DNA of 12,412 bases from Kiritimatiellia bacterium. GTDB taxonomy: Bacteria > Verrucomicrobiota > Kiritimatiellia > RFP12 > UBA1067. The notes beneath the pieces are model-generated. The model saw only the letters and a program-made list of their open reading frames with translations, was not told where the DNA came from and did not search any database. Positions within the stretch are counted from its first letter, which is position 1. Each line of letters opens with the position of its first letter. This document shows, piece after piece, positions 3,390 to 12,264 of this stretch. Made by a program: the position numbers and the translations under genes. The DNA lies in assembly GCA_017959645.1 (NCBI GenBank), contig JAGDAE010000043.1:1-12412 (forward strand), given 5' to 3'.

Positions 3390-6125
3390 ATGAGAAAAGC
3401 ATTTGTAGCGATTGCGTGCGCGCTCGCGTTGGCGTCCGTTTTCGGCATCGAGGACGAACCGGACGAACTGAACTGGGACAGGCTCGGCGGAACCGTTACC
3501 GGATTCACGCATTTCAAGCAGTTCTGCGAGGAGAATGCGAAGTTTGCGAAGCGGCTGATGAAGGAGCCGAAGGTGGACAAGCTCGGCAAGCGCGTGAACA
3601 CGGTGTGGATAACCGCGGATGCGTTTGCGGACGCGAAGATAAAGCAGTGGGACGTACAGGAGCACCAGGGCGAGCGGTGCATTGTCACCGGCGGCGCGCA
3701 CAACGGCAACATGGTGAGGATCGGCGTCGACATACCCAAGACCGGCTATTACCGCATCTGGGCGAAGTACTGGCACGAGTTCGGGAACATCGCGTCGTTC
3801 AATTTCGTCCTCGGCGACGGGCGGCTGGCGGATATGACCGACGCTTCGCTGACGTTTCCGCACGACGAGTTCTTCTACCGCTTCGACTGGGCGGAGCACG
3901 TGCGCAGGGGCAATCCGCTTCCCGACCGCAAGGAGGAGCCGACCGGCTGGATGTGGGAGTCGACGCCGCTCGTGCGGCTCGAGGCGGGGCACTACACGCT
4001 GACGCTGAGCGGGAACATCTGCGGCGGGCCGTGGTCGGCGCGCGTCGTCAACGCGATCGTATTCACGCAGGAGCCGATAGCGGTTCCCAAGAAGCCGGAG
4101 GGGAGCGAGGCGATCTTGACGGCCGCGCACAAGCCGAGCGAAGAGGCGATCGCGTTCAAGGAGTTGTGGGAGCGGCGGCCGGTGGTGTGCACGGGCGAGG
4201 TGCAGGCGAGCGAGAATCTCAAGCGCTGCTGGCGCGCGTGGAGAAAGGCGTTTTTCGCCGATCTGATGGATTCGCGCATCCAGGGCGTGGAGGCGGGGCG
4301 CATGGCGCAGATGGTGTATTTCGACGAGATGTCCAATCTCCTCGGGACGCCGGCCAACGTCGCAGCCGAGAAGATCAACATACAGAACGAATTCGACAAG
4401 GTGACGACCGACTGGGGCTGGAGGGTGAAGCTCGAGGCGGAGAAATTCACGATCACCAAGGAAGGCTGGTGGGTCGAGGGCAGCGGAGACGCCTCGGGAG
4501 GCGCGTTGCTCGGAACCGGCTACTGGGGGGGCGAAGCCGAGGCCGTCTGCGACTACGAAGTGCCGGAAAACGGGATCTACAACATCTGGGTGCGCTATGT
4601 CGAGATCGGCGGGTATCTGGCCAAATACAATTTGTTCGTCGAAGACCAGAACGGCAACGTTCTGCACAACGAACCGCTCGCGGCCGACTGGGCGTACAAC
4701 CAGGCGCACGGAGGGTTGACATGGAAGAAGATCAGGATTCCATGCCCGCCCGACCGCAAATTCCGCTTCAGGATCTACAAGTCCGAAGGCGGCTCGACCT
4801 ACCGCAGAATCGACACGGTGCTTCTTTCGAACAACAACGAGTACGTGCCGGAGGGGGCGGCGGAATTCTTCGTGCCGTGGGACGAGGAGAAGGAGTTGAC
4901 CGTCTGGCGCAAGCCCGACCCGTGGTCGGGGTACTTCCGCACGCAGGGTCCTTCGCCGGACGACAATCTCGATCCGTTCGAGGTGCCGGTTCGCGAAGGC
5001 GAGGCCGAGACGGTTCTGCTTCTGGTGCGCAACAACACCGAGAAGACCCTCGACATAACGCCCGAGATCGTCGGCGACAGGGATGGTCTCGTGCAGTGGC
5101 GCGTGCCGGCGCTCGTCATGAGTTCGTCGTGGCAGTGGGCGCCGCAGCCTCTGCTCGAGCGCGACAGCTACTATGCGCCGGCGCGCGAGACGGTAGGGGT
5201 ATGGCTCACGATACGAGGCAAGAAGGGCTTCAAGAAGCGCACGGTCAAGATCAACATCGGCAGCGAGACGTGCGAGATGCGCATCACCAAAAAAGAGCCG
5301 CTCGCGTCCGATACGCCGGTTCCGTACGTCTACGGATGGTCGTGTCCGTACCAGCTGATCTCGTGCTGGGAGCTGTACAAGGAGCTCGGGGTCAACTGCA
5401 TAGGCGACATGCTCATTCCGAAGGCCGACGCCGTGAAGTACGGAATCAAGCTCACGCTGCACCTCAACGACGCGTGGATGGAGGAGGGACACATCAAGAA
5501 CACGGTCGAGCGCTTCCGCAAGCAGGGCTACGACTACAAGGACTGGGTGTGGAGCTTCATGGACGAGCCGGGCAGCGAAGACTCGATCAAGGCGTGGATC
5601 GACTGCGCCGAGAAGATGAAGGAGGTCGCGCCCGACGTCAAGCTCTGGGTCAACCCGGGCGAGGCCAACAACGAGTCGCCCGACCGGGTGGTCAAGATAC
5701 TCAAATACGTCAACGCCTTCTGTCCGTACTTCAACCACTGGACCTTCAGAGGCAATAACGCCGAGTTCAACAACTACATGGACAACAAGGGCGACCACAA
5801 GTTCGACATCTTCATGTACTACACGACCCCGTGTTTCGGCGAAAAAGCCCCGAACGCGCCGTGGGAGCTTCTGGGCATCTACGGTGGGGCGATTAGCTGC
5901 GGGCTCGACGGCTGGGCGTTCTTCGCGCTGCAGTACGGTTTCGAATATTCGAACTCGCTGTGGGACGAGGTGAACAACTACATGGGCGACCAGGCCGTCA
6001 GCATCTACAGGGGAGCGGCGTTCAGGACTCTGTCGACGCGCAATTCCGAGGCCGTGCGCGAGGCGGTGCAGCGCTGGCGCCAGGCGAAGTACGACCAGCT
6101 GCACCCGAAGGAGGAGGCGGAATGA
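3390..6125 (+). CDS. Secreted modular protein with GH123/DUF4091-like barrel
   Basis: This 911-aa protein opens the operon. The start is fixed by AGGA at 3379-3382, the promoter position and a signal peptide (about 1-19, hydrophobic AIACALALAS). Two beta-sandwich modules that look like carbohydrate-binding domains follow: about 73-235 (YYRIWAKYW) and about 350-487 (YNIWVRYVE, KFRFRIYKS). An Ig-like beta domain spans about 490-640. From about 645 a barrel-like region runs from VYGWSCPYQL to DGWAFFALQYG. It contains WSFMDEPGSED, whose adjacent Asp725-Glu726 matches the Asp-Glu catalytic pair used by GH123 hexosaminidases in substrate-assisted hydrolysis. The end resembles the tail of DUF4091. 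I do not recognise a firm family. A beta-N-acetylgalactosaminidase-like or other exo-glycosidase activity is an inference. The ATGA overlap at 6122-6125 couples it to the next gene. Confidence 0.72.
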   Translation: MRKAFVAIACALALASVFGIEDEPDELNWDRLGGTVTGFTHFKQFCEENAKFAKRLMKEPKVDKLGKRVNTVWITADAFADAKIKQWDVQEHQGERCIVTGGAHNGNMVRIGVDIPKTGYYRIWAKYWHEFGNIASFNFVLGDGRLADMTDASLTFPHDEFFYRFDWAEHVRRGNPLPDRKEEPTGWMWESTPLVRLEAGHYTLTLSGNICGGPWSARVVNAIVFTQEPIAVPKKPEGSEAILTAAHKPSEEAIAFKELWERRPVVCTGEVQASENLKRCWRAWRKAFFADLMDSRIQGVEAGRMAQMVYFDEMSNLLGTPANVAAEKINIQNEFDKVTTDWGWRVKLEAEKFTITKEGWWVEGSGDASGGALLGTGYWGGEAEAVCDYEVPENGIYNIWVRYVEIGGYLAKYNLFVEDQNGNVLHNEPLAADWAYNQAHGGLTWKKIRIPCPPDRKFRFRIYKSEGGSTYRRIDTVLLSNNNEYVPEGAAEFFVPWDEEKELTVWRKPDPWSGYFRTQGPSPDDNLDPFEVPVREGEAETVLLLVRNNTEKTLDITPEIVGDRDGLVQWRVPALVMSSSWQWAPQPLLERDSYYAPARETVGVWLTIRGKKGFKKRTVKINIGSETCEMRITKKEPLASDTPVPYVYGWSCPYQLISCWELYKELGVNCIGDMLIPKADAVKYGIKLTLHLNDAWMEEGHIKNTVERFRKQGYDYKDWVWSFMDEPGSEDSIKAWIDCAEKMKEVAPDVKLWVNPGEANNESPDRVVKILKYVNAFCPYFNHWTFRGNNAEFNNYMDNKGDHKFDIFMYYTTPCFGEKAPNAPWELLGIYGGAISCGLDGWAFFALQYGFEYSNSLWDEVNNYMGDQAVSIYRGAAFRTLSTRNSEAVREAVQRWRQAKYDQLHPKEEAE

Positions 6126-7453
6126 GCCGCGCAGCAATCGTCGCGCCGTTCGCGTGCCTTATCGCCTGCGCGGCGTCGGCAGTCTGCAATCCGATCGTCC
6201 CGGAGGGGGAGTTCTTTTCCGACCCGGCTGGAAGGGTCGGGCCGGACGGCGCGCTATACCTCTTCGGCTCGCGCGACGAGTGCACCAACTGGTACTGCAG
6301 CTGCGGAAACGACCTGCTCTCGACGCGCGACATGGTTTCGTGGGAGCTCAAGAAGGACATTCTGCGTTCGCGCGATCCGGGCGACGAGGTGGACGGCACC
6401 GACACCGTGCTTTTCGCCCCCGACGGAATCTTCGTCGACGGGAAGTGGCATCTGATGTTCTGCACGCCCGACACGAACTATGTCGAGGGGGTCGCCTGCG
6501 CCGACAGCCCGGAAGGACCGTTCGGGAACGCGAAGAAGATTCCGCAATGCACGCAGATCGACCCGTCGATCTGGCAGGACGCCGACGGGACGCTCTACTA
6601 CACGTGGGGACAGTTCTCGATGAAGATGGCGAAATTCCTGCCCGGCATGGACGGCATCGACGAATCGACGCTCGTCGACGGCGTCATCGACGAACAGAGG
6701 CACTACTTCCACGAGGGTTCCCAGATATTCCGCCGAAACGGGATATGGTATCTGGCGTTCGCCGACATCTCCCGGCGCGGCAGACCGACTTCGATCGGCT
6801 ATGCGACGGCCGACAAGCCGTTCGGCCCGTACACGTACCGGGGGGTGATAATCGACAACTACGGGTGCGACCCCGAGGTATGGAACAACCACGGAAGCGT
6901 CGTCGAGTTCGCCGGCCGGTGGTATGTCTTCTACCACCGTTCGACGAACGGGTCGGTAACCTGGCGCAAGGCGTGCGTCGAGCCGATAGAGTTCGACGAA
7001 AACGGGCTCATCGCCGAGGTGGAGATGACGAGCAACGGCGCGGGCGCGCCGCTCGACCCGTTCGCGTTCACCGAGGGGCGGCTGGCGGCGACGATGGGCG
7101 GCAACGCGCGCATCGAGACGTTCCCGGGCGGCGAAGAGCGGCTCGCGAGGATAATGGACGGGGACAAGGCGACATGGCGCTATTTCGCCTTCGGAGAGGC
7201 GCCATCGGCGCTGAAGCTCGCCGTCGTTCCGCGCGCGGGCGGCGAAATCGCGCTCGTCGACGGATGCGGAGGCGAATACGCTCGCGCGACCGTCGCAGGC
7301 GGAGACGGCGCCGGAATCGCCGAGACCGTCCTCGAGCTGAAGCGCCCGTTCCCCGCCGGCAGGCAGGCGGTGCGGCTCGAGTTCGCCGGCGAGAAGGGGA
7401 AGGAACTTTTCGACATAGAAGGATTCGCTTTCACAAGACAAGGAGCAAACTGA
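6122..7453 (+). CDS. Secreted GH43 family glycoside hydrolase
   Basis: This 443-aa protein is predicted to be a GH43 beta-xylosidase/alpha-L-arabinofuranosidase, an inverting enzyme with a five-bladed beta-propeller. The three catalytic acids are visible: Asp34 in FFSDPAGRV (base), Asp147 in QIDPSIW (pKa modulator) and Glu198 in HEGSQIF (acid). Other family marks are GALYLFGSRD, DGTLYYTWG and VFYHRSTNG. The propeller covers about 23-320. The last 110 residues form a beta-rich, CBM6-like module, and this layout is common in the family. The signal peptide is short. ASA-V (18-21) suits signal peptidase I, while LIAC (13-16) could be a lipobox, so either secretion or lipid anchoring is possible. 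The start overlaps the preceding stop as ATGA. The exact sugar cannot be read from sequence, and exo-galactanase relatives exist. Confidence 0.9.
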   Translation: MSRAAIVAPFACLIACAASAVCNPIVPEGEFFSDPAGRVGPDGALYLFGSRDECTNWYCSCGNDLLSTRDMVSWELKKDILRSRDPGDEVDGTDTVLFAPDGIFVDGKWHLMFCTPDTNYVEGVACADSPEGPFGNAKKIPQCTQIDPSIWQDADGTLYYTWGQFSMKMAKFLPGMDGIDESTLVDGVIDEQRHYFHEGSQIFRRNGIWYLAFADISRRGRPTSIGYATADKPFGPYTYRGVIIDNYGCDPEVWNNHGSVVEFAGRWYVFYHRSTNGSVTWRKACVEPIEFDENGLIAEVEMTSNGAGAPLDPFAFTEGRLAATMGGNARIETFPGGEERLARIMDGDKATWRYFAFGEAPSALKLAVVPRAGGEIALVDGCGGEYARATVAGGDGAGIAETVLELKRPFPAGRQAVRLEFAGEKGKELFDIEGFAFTRQGAN

Positions 7454-9036
7454 TGCACAGACTGTTTTTCGCCTCGGCGCTGGTGGCGCTTTCGGCTTAC
7501 GGATACGAGACGCCGACGATGGGCTGGTCGAGCTGGAACACCTACCGGGTGAACATCGACGAGTCGTTGATCAAATCGCAGGCCGACGCCATGGTCGCGA
7601 CCGGGCTCAAGGATTGCGGGTACGACCACATCAACATCGATGACGGCTGGTTCGGAGGACGCGACGAGAACGGAAGGCACACGACGAACCTCAAACGCTT
7701 CCCGAACGGACTCAAACCCGTCGTCGACTACATACATTCGAAGGGACTCAAGGCCGGCGCGTACTCCGACGCCGGCGAAAACACCTGCGGCTGGAAGTGG
7801 GACAACGACGAGCTCAGCTACCAGGTCGGCTTCTACGACCATGACGCCGCCGACGCCAAGTTCTTCTTCACCGAGACGGGATTCGACTTCATCAAGGTCG
7901 ATTTCTGCGGAGGTCTGCCGTACGGCAACGCGAAAGGCGAGAAGATGAGCGAGCGCGAAAGGTACACGGCGATACGCAAGGCGATCGACGCCGAAGGGTT
8001 CCCGAACGTCAGAATGAACATCTGCCGCTGGGCGTATCCGGGCACGTGGGCGAGCGAAGCCGGGTTTTCGTGGCGCGTCACGCCCGACATAGCCGAGGGC
8101 TGGGAGAACGTCCGCAACACGCTCAACGAGGGGCTGCTGCTCGCGCCGTACGCCTACGGCGGACACTACAACGATCTCGACATGCTCGAAGTCGGACGCG
8201 GCATGACGCTCGAGGAAGACCGCACCCACTTCGCGATGTGGTGCGTCCTGGCGAGTCCGCTTCTGATCGGCTGCGATCTGACGACGATCAAGCCGGAGAC
8301 GCTCGAGCTTCTCAAGAATCGCGAACTGATAGCGATCGACCAGGATCCTCTCGGTCTGCAGGCGGCGATAGTGCGCCAGTACGCCGACGACCGCTACGCG
8401 TTCGTCAAAGATCTCGGGAAGCTCGGCGGCACCGTGCGGTGTCTGGCGTTCTATTCGTGGTCGGACGAGGCGAGCGAGTTCGAGATCGCGTTCGACGAAG
8501 TCGATCTCGGCGGCAAGGTGAAGGTTCGCGAACTCGTCGAGGGCGTCGATCTCGGGACGATGGAGGGCAAACTCTCCTGCAAGGTTCCGGCGCACGGAAC
8601 GCGCGTGTTCCGGCTCGAAGGCGAAAAGCGTCTCGAACGCAGGCGCTATCCGGCGCACTGGGCGTTTCTTTCGGGCTACCAGGAACTCGACCCCGACGCG
8701 AGAACGGCGAACTACGGGCTGGTCAAGGGGAACAACGGCAAATACCAGTACACCGCGCGCAGGGTCGGCGGCGCGGAAGGCGACTATCTGCTGTGGCGCG
8801 ACGTGCTCAGCGAAGCGGGCGGCGAATACGTCCTCAAGTTCGACGTGTTCCCGTGCGACGGCGCCGGTTTCGACGTCGAGGTCAACGGCGAGAACGCCGG
8901 CTTCGCTTCGAAAGCCTGCGATTTCACGCTCAAAGCCAGGCTCAAGGCCGGACCGAACACCATCCGCCTGTCGAACGACGCCGAGAAGATGTGCACGATC
9001 TGCGGCGTGGATCTCGAGCCGGCCGCGCAGCAATGA
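7453..9036 (+). CDS. GH27 alpha-galactosidase with extra C-terminal domain
   Basis: This 527-aa enzyme should release terminal alpha-galactose (less often alpha-N-acetylgalactosamine) with retention. The GH27 marks are MGWSSWNTY (23-31), INIDDGW (60-66), the nucleophile Asp150 in IKVDFCGG and the acid/base Asp242 in HYNDLDML. LIGCDLT and IAIDQDPLG follow at the end of the barrel. The usual C-terminal beta-sandwich ends near residue 393. A further module of about 130 residues (399-525, YPAHWAFLSGY to TICGVDLEP) looks like a galactose-binding-type beta-sandwich. A signal peptide of about 17 residues begins MHRLFF. AGGAG (7441-7445) lies 7 nt before the ATG. The start shares one base with the previous stop (TGATG). 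Inferred role: removing galactosyl side chains for the neighbouring enzymes. Confidence 0.92.
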   Translation: MHRLFFASALVALSAYGYETPTMGWSSWNTYRVNIDESLIKSQADAMVATGLKDCGYDHINIDDGWFGGRDENGRHTTNLKRFPNGLKPVVDYIHSKGLKAGAYSDAGENTCGWKWDNDELSYQVGFYDHDAADAKFFFTETGFDFIKVDFCGGLPYGNAKGEKMSERERYTAIRKAIDAEGFPNVRMNICRWAYPGTWASEAGFSWRVTPDIAEGWENVRNTLNEGLLLAPYAYGGHYNDLDMLEVGRGMTLEEDRTHFAMWCVLASPLLIGCDLTTIKPETLELLKNRELIAIDQDPLGLQAAIVRQYADDRYAFVKDLGKLGGTVRCLAFYSWSDEASEFEIAFDEVDLGGKVKVRELVEGVDLGTMEGKLSCKVPAHGTRVFRLEGEKRLERRRYPAHWAFLSGYQELDPDARTANYGLVKGNNGKYQYTARRVGGAEGDYLLWRDVLSEAGGEYVLKFDVFPCDGAGFDVEVNGENAGFASKACDFTLKARLKAGPNTIRLSNDAEKMCTICGVDLEPAAQQ

Positions 9037-11648
9037 AGAGTCTTCTGCCGGTCTTGCTCGCCCTGGTCTGCCTGCCGGCATCCGCCGAGAAGGCGATTGC
9101 GGAGCGGGGCGGCGTCTTGCGGGTCGGCCGTGAGGGAATCTCATTCGTCCCGTGCGTTTTCACGCCATCGTGGGGATCTCTCGCGCTCGGGGGAAGCTGG
9201 GAGGCGGCGGACGGCGTGCTCGATCTCGAACTGAAAGACGGCGACCGGGTCGTAGCGAAAGGAACGGCGCGTTTTTCGTGCGCCGGCGGAGAGATCGCGG
9301 CCGGCTGGGATTTCGACATCCTCTGCGACTACGAGAGCAACGGCTTCTGCATCGCGATCGACATCCCCTGCCAGCGCTACGCCGGCGGAACGATGACGAT
9401 CGGTGAAAACAAGATCGCGTTGCCGGAGTCGTTGGGCGAAAGGCCGTGGCTCGGCGGCGCTTCGGCCGATTCGGTCAAGGTCGAAGGGCCGCACGGCAAA
9501 AGCTGGTCGCTGAAGTCGGAAAACGCGCATTTCACGATGGTGCAGGACAACCGGGAGTGGAACGGCAGCGTATTTTCGTCGCGCATCCACATCGGCGACA
9601 AATCCCTCAAAAGCGGCGAAAAGCGTTCGCTTTCGTTCACGCTCTCCATGGAGGGCGGGCTCGAACTCGAAGAGCCGGGACCGTGCACCATCGCCGCCGG
9701 GAAGGATTGGATTCCGCTCAAGGATTCGCTCGACATCGTCAAGGGTTCGGCGCTCGATTTCTCGGCGCTCAACGACGCGCCGGCGGGCAAGTACGGGAGA
9801 GTGGTCGCGAGAGGGGGCCGGTTCGAATTCGAGAAGCTGCCCGGCGTCGAACAGCGTTTCTACGGCGCCAACCTGTGCTTCGGCGCGAACTTTCTCGACG
9901 CGGACCGGGCGGAGGAACTCTGTTCGCGGCTGGAGAGATACGGCTATAACGCGCTCAGGCTGCACCACTACGAGGGCGAACTGTGCGAACCGGCCGACGG
10001 AACGACGCTCAGGGCGGACTCGATGGCGAAGCTCGACAATCTGCTCAACGCCTGCATAAAACACGGAATCTACCTCACGACCGATCTTTTCGTTTCGCGC
10101 AGAGTGCCATGGCGAGAGTGCGGAATAGACCGCGACGGATTCGTGCCGATGGACGAATTCAAGGAGCTCGTCCAGTTCCACGAAGGCGCGTACGCCAACT
10201 ACCGCAAGTTCGCCGCAAACCTGCTTTCCCACGTGAATCCGGAAACCGGCCGATCGTGGGCGAAAGAGCCGGCGCTGGCGTTTCTGGCGCTCGTGAACGA
10301 AGGCAATCTCGGCAATTTCGGCTACGCCTCGATGAAGAACCGCCCAGAAGTCGTCCGGCTCTACCAGGGAGCGATTCCGGACAACTGCTGGGAGAACGGA
10401 CCCGAGAACTGCGCGTTCACCCTGTTTCTCGCCGACCGCGAAATCGGTTTCATGGCGAAAATGCGCGAATTCATCGAAGGCGATCTCGGCTGCAAGGCGC
10501 TGCTTACCGACATGAGTTCGTGGCGCAATCCGGTCGCATACCAGCTTTGCCGCGAGACGTTCGACTACGTCGACGACCATTTCTACGTCGACCATCCGCA
10601 GTTCATCGAACAGCCGTGGCGTCTGCCGTCGAAGTGCGCCAACGCCAATCCCGTGCGCGGATCGAACGCGGGTTTCGAGGGCGTGGCTCGCCACCGCATC
10701 CTTTCCAAGCCGTTCACGGTGACGGAGTTCAACTATTCGTGTCCGGGCGGTTTTCGCGGAGTCGGGGGAATGCTATTCGGCGCGCAGGCGGCGCTTCAGG
10801 GCTATGGTGGCATATGGCGGTTTGCGTGGAGCCATTCGCGCGAGACGGTTCTCGATGGCGGCGCGCTTTCGTATTTCGACGGGGCGGGCGATCCTCTGCA
10901 GCGGGCGGCCGAACGGGCCGCGATCGCGCTGTACCGGCGCGGAGACATGAAGGAGCTCGAGAAGACGTTCGCCTTTGCGATTCCGGAAGAGAAGCTGCGC
11001 GGCGATTTCTCGACCGGCCCGCACGTCGATTTCGGCGAACTGTGGTTCGGATGGTACAGGAAGATAGGGACGGTCGTTGGCGCGGAGGTTCCGTCCGGCG
11101 ACGGCGCGGTCTATCCGGAGGGATTCCGCGCGGGCGCGGAGTTCTTCCGGGGCAAGGTCGCCGGCGAGAAGCCGGGCGACGGGCAGGTCGCATTCGACCG
11201 CGATCGGGGAATGTTCGCCGTGGATACTCCATGTACTGCGGGCGCGTTTCTGGAGGAGGGCGACGTCGTCGCCGGACCGCTCCGGATATCGATCGAAGGC
11301 GCGCCGGCGGCGGTGTGGGCCAGTTCGCTCGACGGCAGGCCGCTCGCGAAATCTTCGCGCATACTGCTCACCCACGCGACCGACGTCCAGGATTCGGGCA
11401 TGGTCTACGCCGACAGGTCGAGAAAGGTCCTTCTCAAGTGGGGTTCGCCGCCCCATCTCATGGCTGCGGGAAAGGCGGCAATCTCGCTTGAGACGGCATG
11501 TTCCGCCGTGTACGCCCTGGCAGCGGACGGTTCGCGGACCGCGGCCGTGCCCGCGGCGAAAACCGGCGGACGGCTCGAATTCACCGCCGACATCGCGCGC
11601 GATCCGCACGAGGCAACATACCTTTACGAAATAACCAGACAAAAATAA
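9033..11648 (+). CDS. Large secreted glycoside hydrolase, clan GH-A-like
   Basis: This 871-aa protein starts with a clear signal peptide (1-18, cleavage ASA-E). Residues 20-270 form a beta-rich N-terminal region. A TIM-barrel follows from about 276 (FYGANLCFGANF, then YNALRLHHYEGEL). Clan GH-A enzymes use two glutamates at the ends of strands 4 and 7. Here Glu423 in ALVNEGN fits the acid/base after Asn, and Glu565 in TVTEFNYS fits the nucleophile. The HFYVDH segment before it is also typical of such barrels. The last 230 residues are beta-rich (VVAGPLRISIEG, GMVYADRSRK). It is distantly like GH5/GH39-type cellulases and mannanases, but I cannot assign a family. The large flanking domains make it unusual. 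It overlaps GH27 by ATGA (9033-9036). It could be an endo-enzyme cutting the glycan backbone, or an exo-enzyme of the beta-galactosidase kind. Confidence 0.8.
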   Translation: MKSLLPVLLALVCLPASAEKAIAERGGVLRVGREGISFVPCVFTPSWGSLALGGSWEAADGVLDLELKDGDRVVAKGTARFSCAGGEIAAGWDFDILCDYESNGFCIAIDIPCQRYAGGTMTIGENKIALPESLGERPWLGGASADSVKVEGPHGKSWSLKSENAHFTMVQDNREWNGSVFSSRIHIGDKSLKSGEKRSLSFTLSMEGGLELEEPGPCTIAAGKDWIPLKDSLDIVKGSALDFSALNDAPAGKYGRVVARGGRFEFEKLPGVEQRFYGANLCFGANFLDADRAEELCSRLERYGYNALRLHHYEGELCEPADGTTLRADSMAKLDNLLNACIKHGIYLTTDLFVSRRVPWRECGIDRDGFVPMDEFKELVQFHEGAYANYRKFAANLLSHVNPETGRSWAKEPALAFLALVNEGNLGNFGYASMKNRPEVVRLYQGAIPDNCWENGPENCAFTLFLADREIGFMAKMREFIEGDLGCKALLTDMSSWRNPVAYQLCRETFDYVDDHFYVDHPQFIEQPWRLPSKCANANPVRGSNAGFEGVARHRILSKPFTVTEFNYSCPGGFRGVGGMLFGAQAALQGYGGIWRFAWSHSRETVLDGGALSYFDGAGDPLQRAAERAAIALYRRGDMKELEKTFAFAIPEEKLRGDFSTGPHVDFGELWFGWYRKIGTVVGAEVPSGDGAVYPEGFRAGAEFFRGKVAGEKPGDGQVAFDRDRGMFAVDTPCTAGAFLEEGDVVAGPLRISIEGAPAAVWASSLDGRPLAKSSRILLTHATDVQDSGMVYADRSRKVLLKWGSPPHLMAAGKAAISLETACSAVYALAADGSRTAAVPAAKTGGRLEFTADIARDPHEATYLYEITRQK

Positions 11649-11657
11649 GGAGCAACC

Positions 11658-12191
11658 ATGGAACTGAAAGGATCGAAAACCGAAAAGAACCTGATGGCCG
11701 CGTTCGCCGGCGAATCGCAGGCACGCAACAAATACGACTACTACGCCTCGCGGGCGAAGAAAGACGGCTTCGAGCAGATAGCCGCCGTTTTCCAGGAGAC
11801 GGCGCTCAACGAGAAGGAGCACGCCAAGATGTGGTTCAAGCTCTTCGCCGGAATCGGCGAGACGAAGGAGAACCTGCTTGCGGCCGCGGCCGGCGAGCAC
11901 GAGGAATGGACCGGGATGTACAAGCGTTTCGCCGAGGAGGCCGACGCCGAGGGGTTTGCGGACATTGCGGCGAAATTCCGCGCCGTAGCCGGGGTCGAGG
12001 CGCGCCACGAAGAACGCTACCGCAAGCTCGCCGCCAATATCGAATCGGGGGAGGTCTGGGTACGCGTCGGCGAGAGGAAGTGGCAGTGCCGCAACTGCGG
12101 GGCGATCGTCGAAGGCGAAAAGGCGCCGGAGATATGTCCCGTATGCGACCATCCGAAGGCGTACTTCCAGCTGGAGCAGGACAATTTCTGA
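11658..12191 (+). CDS. Rubrerythrin
   Basis: This 177-aa protein reduces hydrogen peroxide in the cytoplasm of anaerobes. The four-helix ferritin-like domain carries the diiron ligands Glu19, Glu52, His55, Glu80, Glu83 (GEHEEW), Glu114 and His117. The C-terminal rubredoxin-like FeS4 site is complete: Cys144, Cys147 (CRNCG), Cys160 and Cys163 (CPVCDHP). The length is close to that of short canonical rubrerythrins. There is no signal peptide. AAGGAG (11647-11652) overlaps the preceding stop codon and lies 5 nt before the ATG. No separate promoter is evident in the 9-nt gap, so it is probably transcribed with the glycosidases. This is a housekeeping function attached to a carbohydrate operon. 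Confidence 0.96.
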   Translation: MELKGSKTEKNLMAAFAGESQARNKYDYYASRAKKDGFEQIAAVFQETALNEKEHAKMWFKLFAGIGETKENLLAAAAGEHEEWTGMYKRFAEEADAEGFADIAAKFRAVAGVEARHEERYRKLAANIESGEVWVRVGERKWQCRNCGAIVEGEKAPEICPVCDHPKAYFQLEQDNF

Positions 12192-12209
12192 GCGCAAAGG
12201 CGCGAAGCC

Positions 12210-12241
12210 GCGGGGCGGAACCGGCCCGGTCGCCGCCCCGC
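12210..12241 (+). terminator. GC-rich hairpin after the rubrerythrin gene
   Basis: GCGGGGCGG (12210-12218) pairs with CCGCCCCGC (12233-12241). ACCG/CGGT (12220-12223, 12227-12230) forms an inner stem above a small internal loop. No T run follows, so it is not a classical intrinsic terminator. It may end the operon transcript by pausing or protect its 3' end. It also covers the place where a -35 box for the next gene would be. Confidence 0.5.
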
Positions 12242-12255
12242 ACCGCCGGGAAATA

Positions 12256-12264
12256 TGATATAAT
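12256..12264 (+). promoter_or_regulatory. Adenylate kinase promoter (extended -10), predicted leaderless
   Basis: TG at 12256-12257 followed by consensus TATAAT (12259-12264) forms an extended -10 with no recognisable -35. Exactly 7 nt separate it from the ATG at 12272. The sequence from AAATATGATAT to ATGAAC is nearly the same as the one before the ATPase gene. No Shine-Dalgarno is seen. Confidence 0.7.

Noticed and set aside
3890..3897. Another GGCGGAGC occurrence
   Set aside because: The flanks are not complementary, so there is no hairpin. It encodes ordinary residues (Trp-Ala-Glu-His) of the lead protein.
3326..5758. Long plus-strand frame of about 810 codons in another frame
   Set aside because: Arg/Gly/Gln/Ala-rich low-complexity translation, overlapping entirely with the lead gene. 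It is a shadow frame.
3093..6137. Open frame of about 1000 codons on the minus strand, opposite the lead operon gene
   Set aside because: Arg/Leu/Val-rich translation without domains or a signal peptide. It mirrors the codon pattern of the plus-strand gene, whose signal peptide, modules and ribosome site are convincing. GC-rich third positions keep the opposite strand open.
8046..9032. In-frame extension upstream of the 871-aa hydrolase
   Set aside because: It overlaps the GH27 gene in a different frame and is Arg-rich. The ATG at 9033 has a signal peptide and the typical ATGA overlap.
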